Shown here in pieces: positions 16,610 to 16,620 of a DNA stretch of 16,620 nucleotides. This DNA comes from JBMNUM01 sp050946275. Its GTDB lineage: Bacteria > Actinomycetota > Coriobacteriia > Coriobacteriales > CADBOM01. The position numbers and the translations under genes are program-made. The stretch is from contig JBMNUM010000033.1 in NCBI GenBank assembly GCA_050946275.1, positions 1 through 16,620 of the forward strand, read 5' to 3'. Numbering within the stretch: position 1 is the stretch's first letter; each line of letters starts with the position of its first letter. The notes below the pieces were generated by a model. The model was not told where the DNA came from, ran no database searches, and saw nothing but the letters and a program-made list of their open reading frames with translations.

Positions 16610-16620
16610 TGCCTCCCTCT

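Overview
The window looks like a chromosomal segment of a high-GC Gram-positive bacterium, most likely a member of the Coriobacteriia (Actinomycetota). The reasons are strongly GC-biased third codon positions, ordinary AAGGAG-type ribosome binding sites, the gene order rpmF-plsX-acpP-rnc-smc-ftsY, a T-box riboswitch, and a RodZ-like helix-turn-helix membrane protein. The taxonomic placement is inference; there is no rRNA gene to anchor it. All recognised genes lie on the + strand. No phage, insertion sequence, CRISPR array or tRNA was seen.

Region 1 (1-6418) is a cell-envelope and DNA-repair block. An unassigned stretch (1-285) precedes a RodZ-like protein, followed after 16 bases by uvrA and, after 84 bases, by uvrC. 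UvrA and UvrC are two of the three nucleotide excision repair proteins; uvrB is not in the window. uvrC may be read from a leaderless transcript.

Region 2 (6419-6752) is non-coding. It carries a perfect 24-bp inverted repeat with an A-tract/T-tract around a GC core (a probable bidirectional terminator), a third imperfect copy of the same arm, a 12-bp palindrome, and a well-formed promoter for rpmF.

Region 3 (6753-13572) is a translation, lipid and chromosome cluster: rpmF (L32), plsX, acpP, rnc (RNase III), smc and ftsY. The last four are packed at -4, +3 and +1 bases and probably share one transcript. It joins phospholipid and fatty-acid initiation (PlsX, ACP) to RNA processing, chromosome condensation and co-translational membrane targeting. 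The RNase III has Asn in place of a catalytic Asp, and the SMC ATPase head has non-consensus signature residues.

Region 4 (13573-14720) holds a small four-helix membrane protein of unknown function with its own promoter, and a small ABM-fold (antibiotic biosynthesis monooxygenase family) protein closed by a strong terminator. Region 5 (14721-16620) is a tryptophan-specific T-box riboswitch (specifier TGG, acceptor-binding TGGC, overlapping antiterminator and terminator) controlling a stand-alone TrpB2-type tryptophan synthase beta chain. This pair is the clearest regulatory system here: uncharged tRNA-Trp should switch on an enzyme able to make tryptophan from indole and serine.
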